From: Methylococcus sp. Mc7
GTDB taxonomy: Bacteria > Pseudomonadota > Gammaproteobacteria > Methylococcales > Methylococcaceae
Assembly (NCBI RefSeq): GCF_019285515.1
Contig: NZ_CP079095.1
Coordinates: 1,488,001 to 1,552,000 of the forward strand
DNA: 64,000 bases
Direction of reading: 5' to 3'
Shown in pieces: positions 1-8,716 of the stretch. Made by a program: the position numbers and the translations under genes. Each line of letters begins with the position of its first letter. Positions within the stretch are counted from its first letter, which is position 1. The notes under the pieces were generated by a model, which saw only the letters and a list, made by a program, of their open reading frames with translations, did no database searches and had not been told where the DNA came from.

Positions 1-250
1 ATTTCAGGATTCAGCCGATCAAGCGACGGTGGCCAGATATGCCCGAGCGATTTAGTAGATTATTCTGTGGTTTTTCCGCGCTCAATTCAACCGATCCGGG
101 TATCGGCTCGAAAGTTTTTTCCGCTGGACGGTTCCGCGGCTCCACTGCGGGTCGATCGTACGCCGGGGCTTTTCGGCGTAGACAGCCCCAGCCGTTAATT
201 GGACAATCAGAGACGGGACTCACAGAGTGAGGGAGGCGGAGTAAACGCAG
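1..250. other. Left-edge non-coding stretch
   Basis: No convincing gene is visible here. Short open frames lack any recognisable protein character. The last 20 bases hold a purine-rich ribosome-binding region (GGAGG and GGAG) serving the gene that starts at 251. The upstream neighbour lies outside the window. Confidence 0.5.
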
Positions 251-826
251 ATGGCCGATCATCACCACGCATCCGAGCTGGAGCACGGCGCCGCAGGCAG
301 GAAGGCGGCTGCGATTGTGTTCATAGTCGGCATCACGGCGCTCATCGTCGCGCTGGATCGGTTTGGTGTGTTCGGTCCCGGCCACGAGGGCGGCGAGGAG
401 CGGACGGAACAGGCCGCGGAGCAGACCGGCCGCCCGCTGCCGGAGCCTTCGGTTCGGGTGGACGAGGAAGCGCCAGCGGCCGGCGAAGGTGATGAAGCGC
501 TGCTTCCCCTTTCCGTAACGGGCAATTATTCCGGCAGCGAAATCCGTACCGCCGGTTACAGCGAGGGCATGAGTTTTTCGCTGGAGATGTCCCTGGACCA
601 GCGCGGCCGGGCGGTCTACGGGAATTATTCCAACAGCGCCGGCGATGCGGGAAATCTGAAGGGCTCGGTGGAGGGGGAGGTGTTTTCCGGGCGCACGGAA
701 TCGCTGATGCTGCCCGGCAATTTCTGCGATTTCGAGGCCGAAGCCAAGCAGGGTGGTGCGATCATCCAGGGCGAGTTCCGTTGCACCACGGGGCACCGGT
801 CCAGGTTCACCCTCAAGCGCCGCTAG
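251..826 (+). CDS. Hypothetical membrane-anchored protein
   Basis: This 191-residue protein is not recognised as a named family. It starts with a His-rich cytoplasmic tail (residues 1-18), followed by one hydrophobic segment at about residues 19-36. An acidic, proline-rich linker (about 45-85) then leads to a C-terminal domain of about 100 residues rich in Gly, Ser and Thr, with two Cys (one in NFCDFE, one in FRCTTG) that could pair outside the membrane. The layout suggests a single-pass protein with a beta-rich periplasmic domain. The start is supported by GGAG about nine bases upstream. It faces the next gene tail to tail with only 7 bases between. Function unknown. Confidence 0.65.
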   Translation: MADHHHASELEHGAAGRKAAAIVFIVGITALIVALDRFGVFGPGHEGGEERTEQAAEQTGRPLPEPSVRVDEEAPAAGEGDEALLPLSVTGNYSGSEIRTAGYSEGMSFSLEMSLDQRGRAVYGNYSNSAGDAGNLKGSVEGEVFSGRTESLMLPGNFCDFEAEAKQGGAIIQGEFRCTTGHRSRFTLKRR

Positions 827-833
827 CGGACGC

Positions 834-1535
834 TCAGCGCCGGTGCGGCGGGAACAGGCGCGGGTTGCGGGCCACGAAGCGCCGCACCAGCCGGTCGGCG
901 ATGAGCGAGTCGCCGTTCTTGACGTAGTGATAGCCCATCCAGGCGGCCAGAAAAGCCCCTGCGGAGTCGACGATGAGGTCGGTCATGGTGTCGCGTGCCG
1001 ACTTCTGCATGTTGAATCCGAAGCCCTGGTCCATCAGGAATTCGAAGATCTCCCACAAGGCGCCCACCGACATCGAATAACAGAATGCCGTGATCGCGAC
1101 GTAGAACGGCGCCATTTTCACCCGATGGGTGCAGTGGAAGGCGTAGATCAGCAGGAAGCCCAGGAGTCCCATGACCAGCGCCGAAACGCTGTGCAGCAGC
1201 AGGTCCCACCACCAGAATCGTTCGTAGAACATCGCCACTTCGCCCAGGCCGAATGCCGCGTACAGGAACAGGCAGGTGAGGAAGGTGAACTCCACCGGCA
1301 ACTGGACCTGGAACTGGCGGGCGATCATGGCGGGCAGGAAGGTCAGGGCGAGCACCGCGAGCGAAGTGAAGGCGACCAGCCATTGAGTCTCGTGCAGGGC
1401 GCCGATGAAGACGCCCAGGATCAGGGCCTGCAGGACCAGCGACAGCCAGATCTGCAGGCGGTCGGCCCAGTCTTCCGGGGCGAGCGCCGCCCGCAGGCGC
1501 GACGGTTTGCGGCGGCGCCGGTGTAGCGCTCCCAT
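834..1535 (-). CDS. Multi-pass inner-membrane protein, DUF2238/YjdF-like
   Basis: The 233-residue product has a basic N-terminus (MGALHRRRRKP) and about six hydrophobic segments. It carries the charged or aromatic in-membrane signatures typical of the DUF2238/YjdF group, such as WWWDLLLH, GALWEIFEF and DSAGAFLAAWMG. No enzymatic role is established for the family, so function is unknown. The ATG at 1535 is chosen over an upstream in-frame ATG at 1637 because the longer version would run into ttcA and adds only low-complexity basic sequence. It lies 4 bases downstream of the ttcA stop, so it is probably co-transcribed with fabA-fabB-ttcA. Confidence 0.72.
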   Translation of the reverse strand: MGALHRRRRKPSRLRAALAPEDWADRLQIWLSLVLQALILGVFIGALHETQWLVAFTSLAVLALTFLPAMIARQFQVQLPVEFTFLTCLFLYAAFGLGEVAMFYERFWWWDLLLHSVSALVMGLLGFLLIYAFHCTHRVKMAPFYVAITAFCYSMSVGALWEIFEFLMDQGFGFNMQKSARDTMTDLIVDSAGAFLAAWMGYHYVKNGDSLIADRLVRRFVARNPRLFPPHRR

Positions 1536-1539
1536 GGGG

Positions 1540-2409
1540 TCAGAGGGAGAGGATGTCCAGTCCGGCTCCGCGCTCCGGCGCCGCGTCCGCAGTGTCGCGG
1601 AGGGATTCGAGACCCGCGAAGTCGAACAGCTTGGCATCGGCGAGCTGCGAGGGGGCGACGTTCTGGAGCGCGGTGAACAGGGTTTCGACCCGGCCCGGAT
1701 GGCGCTTTTCCCAATCCTTGAGCATGGCTTTCATGGCCTGGCGCTGGAGGTTTTCCTGCGAGCCGCAAAGATTGCAGGGGATGATGGGGAAGGCGCGGAT
1801 CCTGGCGTATTCGGCGATGTCTTCCTCCTTGCAATAGGCCAGCGGCCGGATCACGATGTGGCGGCGGTCGTCGCTGAGCAGCTTGGGCGGCATGGCTTTC
1901 AAGGTGCCGCCGTAGAACAGGTTCAGGAAGAACGTTTCCAGGATGTCGTCGCGATGGTGTCCCAGGGCGATCTTGGTGATGCCGTTGTCGGCCGCGTAGC
2001 GGTACAGCAGGCCGCGCCGCAGGCGGGAGCACAGTCCGCAGGTGGTCTTGCCTTCCGGGATGATGTTCTTGACGACGCTGTAGGTGTCCTGCTCGATGAC
2101 GTGGAAGGGGATGTCCCGCTCCGACAGGTAGTTCGGCAGGACGTCGGCCGGAAACCCCGGCTGCTTCTGGTCCAGGTTGACCGCGATGAGGTCGAAGCTC
2201 ACCGGCGCGTTGATCCGCAGTTTCAGTAGGATGTCCAGCAGGGTGAAGGAGTCCTTGCCTCCGGACAGGCAGACCATCACGCGGTCTCCCTCCCGGATCA
2301 TCCCGTAGTCGGCGATGGCCTGTCCGGCGAGCCGCCGCAGCCGCTTTTGCAGCTTGTTGAACTCGTAGCGTTCCTTGGCGTAAAGAGAGGCTGCTGCGTT
2401 ACCCGGCAT
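1540..2409 (-). CDS. ttcA: tRNA 2-thiocytidine biosynthesis protein TtcA
   Basis: This 289-residue PP-loop ATPase is expected to thiolate cytidine 32 of certain tRNAs in the cytoplasm, using ATP and an iron-sulfur cluster. The PP-loop SGGKDS is at about residues 49-54. The CxxC pair that defines TtcA is seen in [12 protein letters not shown] (about 130), and a third Cys lies in PCNLCGS (about 215). Length matches the family. Its start overlaps the end of fabB by 11 bases, so translation is probably coupled. The last residues are rich in Ala and Gly and not conserved. Confidence 0.92.
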   Translation of the reverse strand: MPGNAAASLYAKERYEFNKLQKRLRRLAGQAIADYGMIREGDRVMVCLSGGKDSFTLLDILLKLRINAPVSFDLIAVNLDQKQPGFPADVLPNYLSERDIPFHVIEQDTYSVVKNIIPEGKTTCGLCSRLRRGLLYRYAADNGITKIALGHHRDDILETFFLNLFYGGTLKAMPPKLLSDDRRHIVIRPLAYCKEEDIAEYARIRAFPIIPCNLCGSQENLQRQAMKAMLKDWEKRHPGRVETLFTALQNVAPSQLADAKLFDFAGLESLRDTADAAPERGAGLDILSL

Positions 2410-3619
2410 GGCGTTGGAAGATCAGGGTCGCGTTGGTGCCCCCGAAACCGAAGCTGTTGGACATCACGGTATCGAGGTGGACCCCGTCGATTCGCTCGCG
2501 GGCGATGGGCACGCCTTCCGCACCGGGGTCGAGGTTCCGTATGTTGGCGGAAGCGCTGATAAAGCCATGCTCGAGCATCAACAGGGAATAAATCGCCTCG
2601 TGCACGCCGGCGGCGCCCAATGCATGGCCGGTCAGGGATTTGGTGGAGCTCACCGGCGGAACATCATCGCCGAACACGGCCTTCATGGCCTCCAGTTCGC
2701 GGATGTCGCCTACCGGCGTGCTGGTGCCGTGGGCATTGACGTAGTCGACTTTCGCCGCGGACATGGTGGCCATCGCCTGCCGCATGCAGCGCACAGCGCC
2801 TTCGCCGGAAGGCTGCACCATGTCGTAGCCGTCGGAGGTGGCGCCGTAACCGGTGAGTTCCGCATAGATCCGGGCGCCGCGCGCCTTGGCGTGCTCCAGT
2901 TCCTCCATGACGAGGACGCCGCCGCCGCCGGAGATGACGAAGCCGTCGCGGTCCGCGTCGTAGGGTCGGGAGGCGCATTCCGGCGTGTCGTTGTACTTGG
3001 CCGACAGCGCGCCCATCGCGTCGAACAGCACGCTCATGGTCCAATGAATCTCTTCGCCGCCGCCGGCGAATACGATGTCCTGTTTGCCCAGTTGGATCTG
3101 TTCCGCGGCATTGCCGATGCAGTGGGCGCTGGTGGCGCAAGCCGAGCTGATCGAATAGTTGACGCCCTTGATCTGGAACGGCGTGGCCAGGCAGGCGGAG
3201 TTGGTGTTGGACATCGATCGCGGCACCATGTAAGGCCCGACCTTCTTGACGCCCTTTTCGCGGAAAGTGCTCCAGGCGGCCAGCATGTTGGAGGTCGACG
3301 GTCCGCCGGATCCCATGATCAGGCCGGTGCGCGGATCGGAAACCTCGCCGGTTTCGAGCCCCGCGTCGGCGATGGCTTCCTGCATGGCGAGATAGTTGAA
3401 CGCGGCGCCGTCGCCCATGAAGCGGCGGACTTTGCGGTCGATGAGATCGTCGGGATTCAGCCGGATCGGGGCATAGACCTGGCTGCGGAAGCCGAGTTCG
3501 CCGTATTCCTCGGAGCGGCAGACGCCGGAGCGCCCGAGCCGCAGGGACTCGACGACCTCTGCTTTGTTGTTGCCGATGCTGGAAACGATGCCGATGCCGG
3601 TAACGACTACACGTCTCAT
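2399..3619 (-). CDS. fabB: 3-oxoacyl-ACP synthase I (FabB)
   Basis: The 406-residue thiolase-fold enzyme condenses malonyl-ACP with acyl-ACP and is needed to elongate cis-unsaturated chains made by FabA. The start [16 protein letters not shown] is typical. The nucleophile Cys is in [14 protein letters not shown] (about residue 163), and the two His are in [11 protein letters not shown] and [12 protein letters not shown]. The C-terminus ends in the usual [12 protein letters not shown] block. It lies 11 bases downstream of fabA, the classic fabA-fabB pair of gammaproteobacteria. This pair indicates the anaerobic route to unsaturated fatty acids. Confidence 0.95.
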   Translation of the reverse strand: MRRVVVTGIGIVSSIGNNKAEVVESLRLGRSGVCRSEEYGELGFRSQVYAPIRLNPDDLIDRKVRRFMGDGAAFNYLAMQEAIADAGLETGEVSDPRTGLIMGSGGPSTSNMLAAWSTFREKGVKKVGPYMVPRSMSNTNSACLATPFQIKGVNYSISSACATSAHCIGNAAEQIQLGKQDIVFAGGGEEIHWTMSVLFDAMGALSAKYNDTPECASRPYDADRDGFVISGGGGVLVMEELEHAKARGARIYAELTGYGATSDGYDMVQPSGEGAVRCMRQAMATMSAAKVDYVNAHGTSTPVGDIRELEAMKAVFGDDVPPVSSTKSLTGHALGAAGVHEAIYSLLMLEHGFISASANIRNLDPGAEGVPIARERIDGVHLDTVMSNSFGFGGTNATLIFQRHAG

Positions 3620-3630
3620 GTCTGTGCTCC

Positions 3631-4146
3631 TTAGAAGTCGTCCGTGCTCGTGAAAAGACCGACTCGAAGGTCGTTGGCCTCATAGATGACCTTGCCGTCG
3701 CACTCCATCTCCGCGTCGGCGATACCCATGACCAGTTTGCGCAGGATCACCCGCTTGAGGTTGATGCGATAGGTCACGAGCCTGTGGTGCGGGAGGACCT
3801 GGCCGCGGAATTTGACCTCCCCGACGCCGAGTGCGCGGCCCCGCCCCTTGCCGCCGATCCAGCCCAGGTAGAATCCGACCATCTGCCACATGGCGTCCAG
3901 CCCCAGGCACCCCGGCATCACGGGGTCCGAGATGAAATGGCAATCGAAAAACCACAGTTCGGGTTTGACGTCCAGCTCGGCGACGATCATCCCCTTGTCG
4001 AAGGCGCCGCCCACCGAGTCGATGTGAGTGATGCGATCGAACATCAGCATGGGCGGGGCGGGCAGCTGGGCGTTGCCGGGCCCGAACATTTCACCTCGGG
4101 CGCATTGCAGCAACTCGTCCCACGTATAGCTGTTGTGTCTTGACAT
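3631..4146 (-). CDS. fabA: 3-hydroxydecanoyl-ACP dehydratase/isomerase (FabA)
   Basis: At 171 residues this is the normal length for FabA. FabA dehydrates 3-hydroxydecanoyl-ACP and isomerises the trans-2 product to cis-3, starting unsaturated fatty acid synthesis. The hot-dog fold signature is clear: the catalytic His is in [17 protein letters not shown] and the Asp in LGLDAMWQ about 14 residues later. It is the first gene of a probable fabA-fabB-ttcA operon. A purine-rich AGAAGAAAAG precedes the ATG, and an AT-rich stretch with a consensus -10 lies about 55 bases upstream. Confidence 0.95.
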   Translation of the reverse strand: MSRHNSYTWDELLQCARGEMFGPGNAQLPAPPMLMFDRITHIDSVGGAFDKGMIVAELDVKPELWFFDCHFISDPVMPGCLGLDAMWQMVGFYLGWIGGKGRGRALGVGEVKFRGQVLPHHRLVTYRINLKRVILRKLVMGIADAEMECDGKVIYEANDLRVGLFTSTDDF

Positions 4147-4198
4147 CGACTTTTCTTCTTATGGTTATGGTGGTCTGGGGAGGCAGAGAAATTTTTAT

Positions 4199-4204
4199 AT
4201 TATA
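4199..4204 (-). promoter_or_regulatory. Probable -10 element for fabA
   Basis: On the minus strand this reads TATAAT, a perfect sigma-70 -10 box inside an unusually AT-rich stretch (4191-4213) of an otherwise GC-rich window. It lies 52 bases upstream of the fabA ATG. No good -35 is seen at 17 bases (TCCTGG), so it may depend on an activator. A FabR/FadR-type site was not recognised. Confidence 0.45.
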
Positions 4205-4253
4205 TCAAGAAAATACCGGTTCCAGGAATGGCGGTGTCGCTCGAGCGTCCGGG

Positions 4254-5459
4254 CTAGCGGTAGAGGAGCACCGTTTCCCGCTCCTCGAGCCACGAGGTTT
4301 CGTCCGGGCGGGCGAGCGCGTCGAGGTCGGCCGGTGTTGCGGCGGGATCGTCCACCCAGAGGCGCAGCAGTTCCGAGCCGTTGATCAGGTCGATGGCGAG
4401 ACGGTCGAATTCGTATTCGTAAGGGAAGTCCCGCCAGATCGGATAATCCGGTTGCAGCTCGCGCAGCGACTTGAACGCCAGCGCCATGAGCCGCCAGGGG
4501 CGGAAGCTCTCATGCCGGTAAGCGGCGGTTTCGGCGTGGATCTGGATGCCCGAGCACAGCCGGCCGGCATGCTTGTGGAATGTCGGCTCGAACCAGCAGT
4601 CCCGCAGGATGCAGCCGTCGAGCCAGTGGGGCGCCAGCGAGTGCATGGTGGTCATGAGTTTTCGCGCGTCGATGTCCGGCGCTCCGAACAGTTCCAGGGG
4701 GCGGGTGGTTCCCCGCCCCTCGGAGAGAGTCGTGCCTTCCAGCAGGACGGTCCCGGCATAGCAGCGCGCCATCGAAAGATTGGGGGCGTTCGGGCTGGGG
4801 TTCACCCAGGCGTATTCGCCCGCCGGCCAGCCGTAGCCGGGGTCCTCGGAGGGCCTCCATCCTTCCATGGCGACCACTTCCAGGTCCAGGTCGAGGCGCA
4901 GCGTGCGTACGAACCACTGGGCGAGTTCGCCCATCGTCAGGCCGTGGCGCATGGGAAGCGGGCCCGCGCCGACGAAGCTCTCCCATCCCTGCCGTAACCG
5001 CAGGCCTTCCACCGGTCGACCGGCCGGGTTGGGGCGGTCGAGTATCCATACCGCCTTGCCGCCGTCGGCGGCGGCTTCCAGGACGTAGCGCAGGGTGGTG
5101 ATGAATGTGTAGATGCGGCAGCCGAGGTCCTGCAGATCGATCAGCAGCACATCGAAACTGTCCAGCATCGCTCGAGTCGGCCGGCGGGTTTCCCCATAGA
5201 GGCTGAACACCGGGATGCGGTGGCGGGGGTCGAGGAAGTCCGGGGATTCGACCATGTTGTCCTGTTTGTCGCCGCGCAAGCCGTGCTGGGGGCCGAAGGC
5301 CGCGGTCAGATCGATTCCGCCCGCCGCGGCGAGGGCGTCCAGCGTGTGGGTCAGGTCGCGGGTGACGGATGCGGGATGCGCCAGCAGGGCGATCCGGCGG
5401 CCTTTCAATGGGGCGCGCAGCCCCGGGTCCTGCAGCAGGCGTTCGATGCCGAGCTTCAT
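4254..5459 (-). CDS. NamZ-like exo-beta-N-acetylmuramidase (DUF1343)
   Basis: The 401-residue protein matches the DUF1343 family, whose characterised member NamZ releases N-acetylmuramic acid from peptidoglycan fragments. Typical blocks are the N-terminal RIALLAHPASVT, AAFGPQHGLRGDKQDN, PVFSLYGE, DVLLIDLQDLGCRIYTF and the later LEGTTLSEGRGTTRP. No clear signal peptide is seen at the chosen start, so it may act in the cytoplasm on recycled muropeptides. An in-frame extension upstream to 5780 is rejected because it lies within the next gene in another frame. The ATG overlaps the stop of the upstream DOMON-like gene by 4 bases, showing coupling. Confidence 0.85.
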   Translation of the reverse strand: MKLGIERLLQDPGLRAPLKGRRIALLAHPASVTRDLTHTLDALAAAGGIDLTAAFGPQHGLRGDKQDNMVESPDFLDPRHRIPVFSLYGETRRPTRAMLDSFDVLLIDLQDLGCRIYTFITTLRYVLEAAADGGKAVWILDRPNPAGRPVEGLRLRQGWESFVGAGPLPMRHGLTMGELAQWFVRTLRLDLDLEVVAMEGWRPSEDPGYGWPAGEYAWVNPSPNAPNLSMARCYAGTVLLEGTTLSEGRGTTRPLELFGAPDIDARKLMTTMHSLAPHWLDGCILRDCWFEPTFHKHAGRLCSGIQIHAETAAYRHESFRPWRLMALAFKSLRELQPDYPIWRDFPYEYEFDRLAIDLINGSELLRLWVDDPAATPADLDALARPDETSWLEERETVLLYR

Positions 5460-6103
5460 GCGATGTCCTGGTTTTTCAGTTGCTGTCTCGTTCCCGGGCG
5501 GTGTGCAAGCGTGAGTGCGAAGCTGTCCGGATGGTGGAAGTCGGGCGTTTCCGCCGGATGGCGGAGGGCCCAGTAGGAGAGCGCCCTCCCCGCGTCTTCG
5601 ATGACTGCGCACAACGCGATCCGCAAGCTTGTATGGACACCGATGCCGGCGAGAAGTTCGGGGCTTAGGGTTGCGTCCAGCTCGAGCCGGCTTTCGGTCT
5701 GGCGGCGGGTCAGCGCGGGCTGCGGCCCTTGTCCGAATTCTTGCCCGTTGCGATAGCCGGAAAAAACGAATGCGGCCCACTCGCCCGATGGCGAAAAATT
5801 GAATTCAAGATACCGCGCGCCGTCGTCCGGCCTGAGGAAAGCTTCGAAGCAGGTATGCTCCCACAGGCCGCGGGTCCAGCGCCCGTGCGAGGGGGGAGGA
5901 AGGGAGAGTGCCGCCAGATCGCCTTCGAGCACGAAGCGCAGTTCGAGGGCGCCATCTGCTGGCCGGCGCACGCTCGCTTCGATCCGGTGGACCGGCGGAC
6001 AGGATTGGGAGCGGTGGCAGACCAGGTCCGCGGTGCAAAAGCGGGAAGCCTTCATCGTGTGGGCTGTGTCAGTTTTCACCGGCCGGTTGCGTTTCTGCAT
6101 CAT
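5456..6103 (-). CDS. DOMON-like domain protein
   Basis: The 215-residue protein resembles bacterial DOMON-like beta-sandwich proteins. Supporting blocks are LWEHTCFEAFLRP, YLEFNFSPSGEWAAF, and a C-terminal SYWALRHPAETPDFHHPDSF, which in this family often closes the ligand-binding face. The true ligand is unknown; DOMON folds elsewhere bind haem or sugars. No signal peptide is seen. The start is uncertain: ATG at 6103 overlaps the previous gene by 35 bases, and an in-frame ATG at 6055 gives 199 residues with no overlap; neither has a good ribosome-binding site. Coupled to the NamZ-like gene by a 4-base overlap. Confidence 0.75.
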   Translation of the reverse strand: MMQKRNRPVKTDTAHTMKASRFCTADLVCHRSQSCPPVHRIEASVRRPADGALELRFVLEGDLAALSLPPPSHGRWTRGLWEHTCFEAFLRPDDGARYLEFNFSPSGEWAAFVFSGYRNGQEFGQGPQPALTRRQTESRLELDATLSPELLAGIGVHTSLRIALCAVIEDAGRALSYWALRHPAETPDFHHPDSFALTLAHRPGTRQQLKNQDIA

Positions 6104-6338
6104 CGGGAACGAAGCCCGGCGGAATGTGCGGCTGGCCGGAGTTTTCCTGGCGTCCTCGCATCAGCAGGGCGCGGATGCGTTCGGACAGCTCGTGCCGGGT
6201 CTTGGCCTTTTCGGCCTCGATTTTTTCCGACGCCGTCCGGGCAGCCTGTTCCTGGTAGAGCCGCCAGGTCTCGACGGTGAATTGGGACGCCAGAGTGCCC
6301 AGGAATACGCCGATCGCGATTTGCAGTACCAGTTTCAT
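6069..6338 (-). CDS. Small membrane-anchored protein
   Basis: Starting at the ATG at 6338 the product has 89 residues. It has an N-terminal hydrophobic segment (KLVLQIAIGVFLGTLASQF, about residues 2-20), then a charged, helix-forming region (about 28-60) rich in Glu, Lys and Arg that could be a coiled coil, and a Pro-rich tail. Family not recognised. A much longer in-frame start at 6485 adds 49 residues of low-quality sequence overlapping the cyclase promoter region and is rejected. It appears to head the minus-strand DOMON-NamZ group and to be divergent from the sterol operon. Confidence 0.6.
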   Translation of the reverse strand: MKLVLQIAIGVFLGTLASQFTVETWRLYQEQAARTASEKIEAEKAKTRHELSERIRALLMRGRQENSGQPHIPPGFVPDDAETQPAGEN

Positions 6339-6445
6339 TGTGCTCGTTAAAGACGGAATCCGCGGGAATTGTTGCCAATCCGTTAATGCTACCGCGGGGA
6401 GGGGGGTCGTGAATATTTTTCCGGTGTGCTCCGCGGTGCTGGACG

Positions 6446-8716
6446 GTGTGGTGGTTTTCCCACAAAATAGTCGCACATGACGCATTTCACAGTCCGCCAG
6501 GCTCTGATGATCGATTTGCTGCCGATGCGCTTTCCCTCAGACCGGGGCGATTCGATCCGGAATTGGCATGGGCTTTCATCCGGGCAGGCTTCATCCCGGT
6601 TCCTCAGATATCCCGAGTACGGCAAGCCGCGATCTTGAACGCTCAATACGAGGAAAGCATCGGAGAGGTGCCCGGGGGGGTGGCGCAGCGCGCCCGTGCG
6701 GCCATGAAGCATCTGCTTTCGCTGCAGCGGCCTGCCGGTGACTGGGAAGGGGAAATGGTGTGGTGCACGATGATCCTCGCCCAGGCGGTGATCGTGCGCG
6801 CAGTCGTCGGGCGTCCCTATTCGGAACGGGAACGGGCGGAAATCGTCAAGCATTTCGAGGTTTCCCAGCTTCCCGACGGCGCCTGGGGCATGCATCCGGA
6901 AAGCCCGGGCTATGTCTTTTTCACCGCCTTGGCCTATGTCGCCTTGCGCCTTCTGGGTCTTCGGCCGGATACGCCTCTGCTCGTCAGAGCGCGAGCGTGG
7001 CTTCACGCTCGGCCGGAGGGCGTCAAGGCGGTTCCCACCTGGGGCAAGTTCTGGCTGGCGCTGCTCGGCCTGTACGGACGGGAAGGCGTCAACGCCGTGC
7101 CGCCGGAGCTGTTCCTCCTGCCGCGCTGGCTGCCTTTTCATCCGAGCCGGTTCTACTGCCATACGCGCCTGATCTATCTGGGCATCGCCTACCTTTCCGG
7201 GGGCCGGTTCGCCGCGTCCCTCCCGGAGCCGCTGCGGGATGCGCTAAGGGCGGAGCTGTATGCCGAGCCGTACGAGTCTATCGATTTTGGGGCTTACCGC
7301 CATGCCGTCGCCCGGACCGATCTCTATGTGCCGATCAGCCGCGTCCTGAGGCTGGTTTACGATCTCCTGGCGCGTTACGAGCATCGGCCCTGGAAGGCGC
7401 TGCGGCGGAGGGCGTTGGCCGTCTGCTTCGAGCAGATATTGAGAGAGCAGCGCTCCACGCGTTACCAGAGTATCTCCCCGGTCAGCGGCTTGCTGAACTG
7501 CCTGGCGATCTTCGCGCACGATCCGCGCCATCCCGATCTCGCGCCCAGCCTCGAAGGTGTCGAAGCCTGGCGCTGGGAGGACGAAGCCGAAGGGCTGCGC
7601 TATGTGGGCGCGCGTTCCAACTCCTGGGACACGGCTTTCGCCGTGCAGGCCTTGGCCGAACTGCCGCAGTTGGACGAGGAGGCGGAGCGCGCGCTGAACC
7701 GGGCTCAGGGTTTTCTCGACGAGGCGCAGATGACCGAGGAACTGGCCGATTACCGCGAGGCATGGCGCGATCCCGCGCTTGGGGGTTGGTGCTTTTCCGA
7801 TGGCCGGCACCGCTGGCCGGTGAGCGATTGCGCGGCGGAGGCGGTGAGCGCCCTGTTTGCGCTGTACGAGCGCGGGGATGTCCGGATTGCGGCGCGCCTG
7901 GGAGCCGACCGCTTGCGTCTGGGCGTGGAATTCATCCTGTCCCGCCAGAACGCGGACGGCGGTTTCGGTACCTACGAGCGGCGGCGGGGCGGACGGCTGC
8001 TGGAGCTGGTCAACCCTTCCGAAATGTTCGGCCAATGCATGACCGAGCTGTCCTATATCGAGTGCACGGGATCTTCCCTCGGGGCATTGGCGCATTATTT
8101 ACGGCATTATCCGGACCTTCCGGGAGGAAGGATCGCAACGGCGATCCGGAAAGCGGAGAGCTTCCTGAGAAGCCGGCAGCTCGACGACGGTTCGTTTCCG
8201 GGCTTCTGGGGCATCAACTACACCTATGCGGTGTTCCATGTGGTCAAGGGCTTGCGGATGGCCGGTGCCGAACCGGCGGACCCGGTTCTGCAATCGGCCG
8301 CCGGCTGGCTGCTAGCGAAGCAGCGGCCCGATGGTGGCTGGGGCGAACACTATTCGAGCTGTCTCGAGGGGCGCTACGTCGAAAGCGGGCGCAGCCAGAC
8401 CGTGATGACCGCCTGGGCGCTGCTCGCGCTCATGGAGGTTTATCCGGCCGCGCACGAGGCCGTCGAGCGAGGCATTGCCTGGCTGTCCTCTCAACAGCGG
8501 GACGACGGCGGCTGGCCCCGGCAAGGGGTGAACGGCGTGTTTTTCGGGGCAGCCATGCTGGACTACCGGCTCTACCATATTTATTTCCCGGTCTGGGCGC
8601 TGGCGCGCTACGTCCGGCTGGAAGGCGCGAAAGCTTCGCCGAGCGCTGGTTTGAACAACGCCGGTCCGGCCTATGCCGGAGCCGAAGGACATCATGACAC
8701 GGGTTATCGCAGATGA
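6446..8716 (+). CDS. Oxidosqualene cyclase (lanosterol/parkeol-type)
   Basis: Product about 756 residues. It cyclises 2,3-oxidosqualene to a sterol skeleton on the inner membrane face. Triterpene-cyclase QW repeats are plain: QRPAGDWEGE, QNADGGFGTYE, QLDDGSFPGFWG, QRPDGGWGEHY, QQRDDGGWP. The acid motif that protonates the epoxide, DCTAE in eukaryotic enzymes and DxDD in hopene cyclases, appears as VSDCAAEA, so this is the oxidosqualene type and not squalene-hopene cyclase. Its tail overlaps the squalene monooxygenase start by 4 bases, which makes the substrate link explicit. The N-terminus is uncertain: the GTG at 6446 has a weak ribosome-binding site, and an in-frame TTG at 6635 just ahead of the first conserved region is an alternative. 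Confidence 0.9.
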   Translation: MWWFSHKIVAHDAFHSPPGSDDRFAADALSLRPGRFDPELAWAFIRAGFIPVPQISRVRQAAILNAQYEESIGEVPGGVAQRARAAMKHLLSLQRPAGDWEGEMVWCTMILAQAVIVRAVVGRPYSERERAEIVKHFEVSQLPDGAWGMHPESPGYVFFTALAYVALRLLGLRPDTPLLVRARAWLHARPEGVKAVPTWGKFWLALLGLYGREGVNAVPPELFLLPRWLPFHPSRFYCHTRLIYLGIAYLSGGRFAASLPEPLRDALRAELYAEPYESIDFGAYRHAVARTDLYVPISRVLRLVYDLLARYEHRPWKALRRRALAVCFEQILREQRSTRYQSISPVSGLLNCLAIFAHDPRHPDLAPSLEGVEAWRWEDEAEGLRYVGARSNSWDTAFAVQALAELPQLDEEAERALNRAQGFLDEAQMTEELADYREAWRDPALGGWCFSDGRHRWPVSDCAAEAVSALFALYERGDVRIAARLGADRLRLGVEFILSRQNADGGFGTYERRRGGRLLELVNPSEMFGQCMTELSYIECTGSSLGALAHYLRHYPDLPGGRIATAIRKAESFLRSRQLDDGSFPGFWGINYTYAVFHVVKGLRMAGAEPADPVLQSAAGWLLAKQRPDGGWGEHYSSCLEGRYVESGRSQTVMTAWALLALMEVYPAAHEAVERGIAWLSSQQRDDGGWPRQGVNGVFFGAAMLDYRLYHIYFPVWALARYVRLEGAKASPSAGLNNAGPAYAGAEGHHDTGYRR

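Noticed and set aside
6477-6640. An alternative short ATG frame at the start of the oxidosqualene cyclase region
   Set aside because: It ends after about 50 codons without similarity to anything; the cyclase frame is clearly coding from about 6640 on. It was only useful as a caution about the cyclase start.
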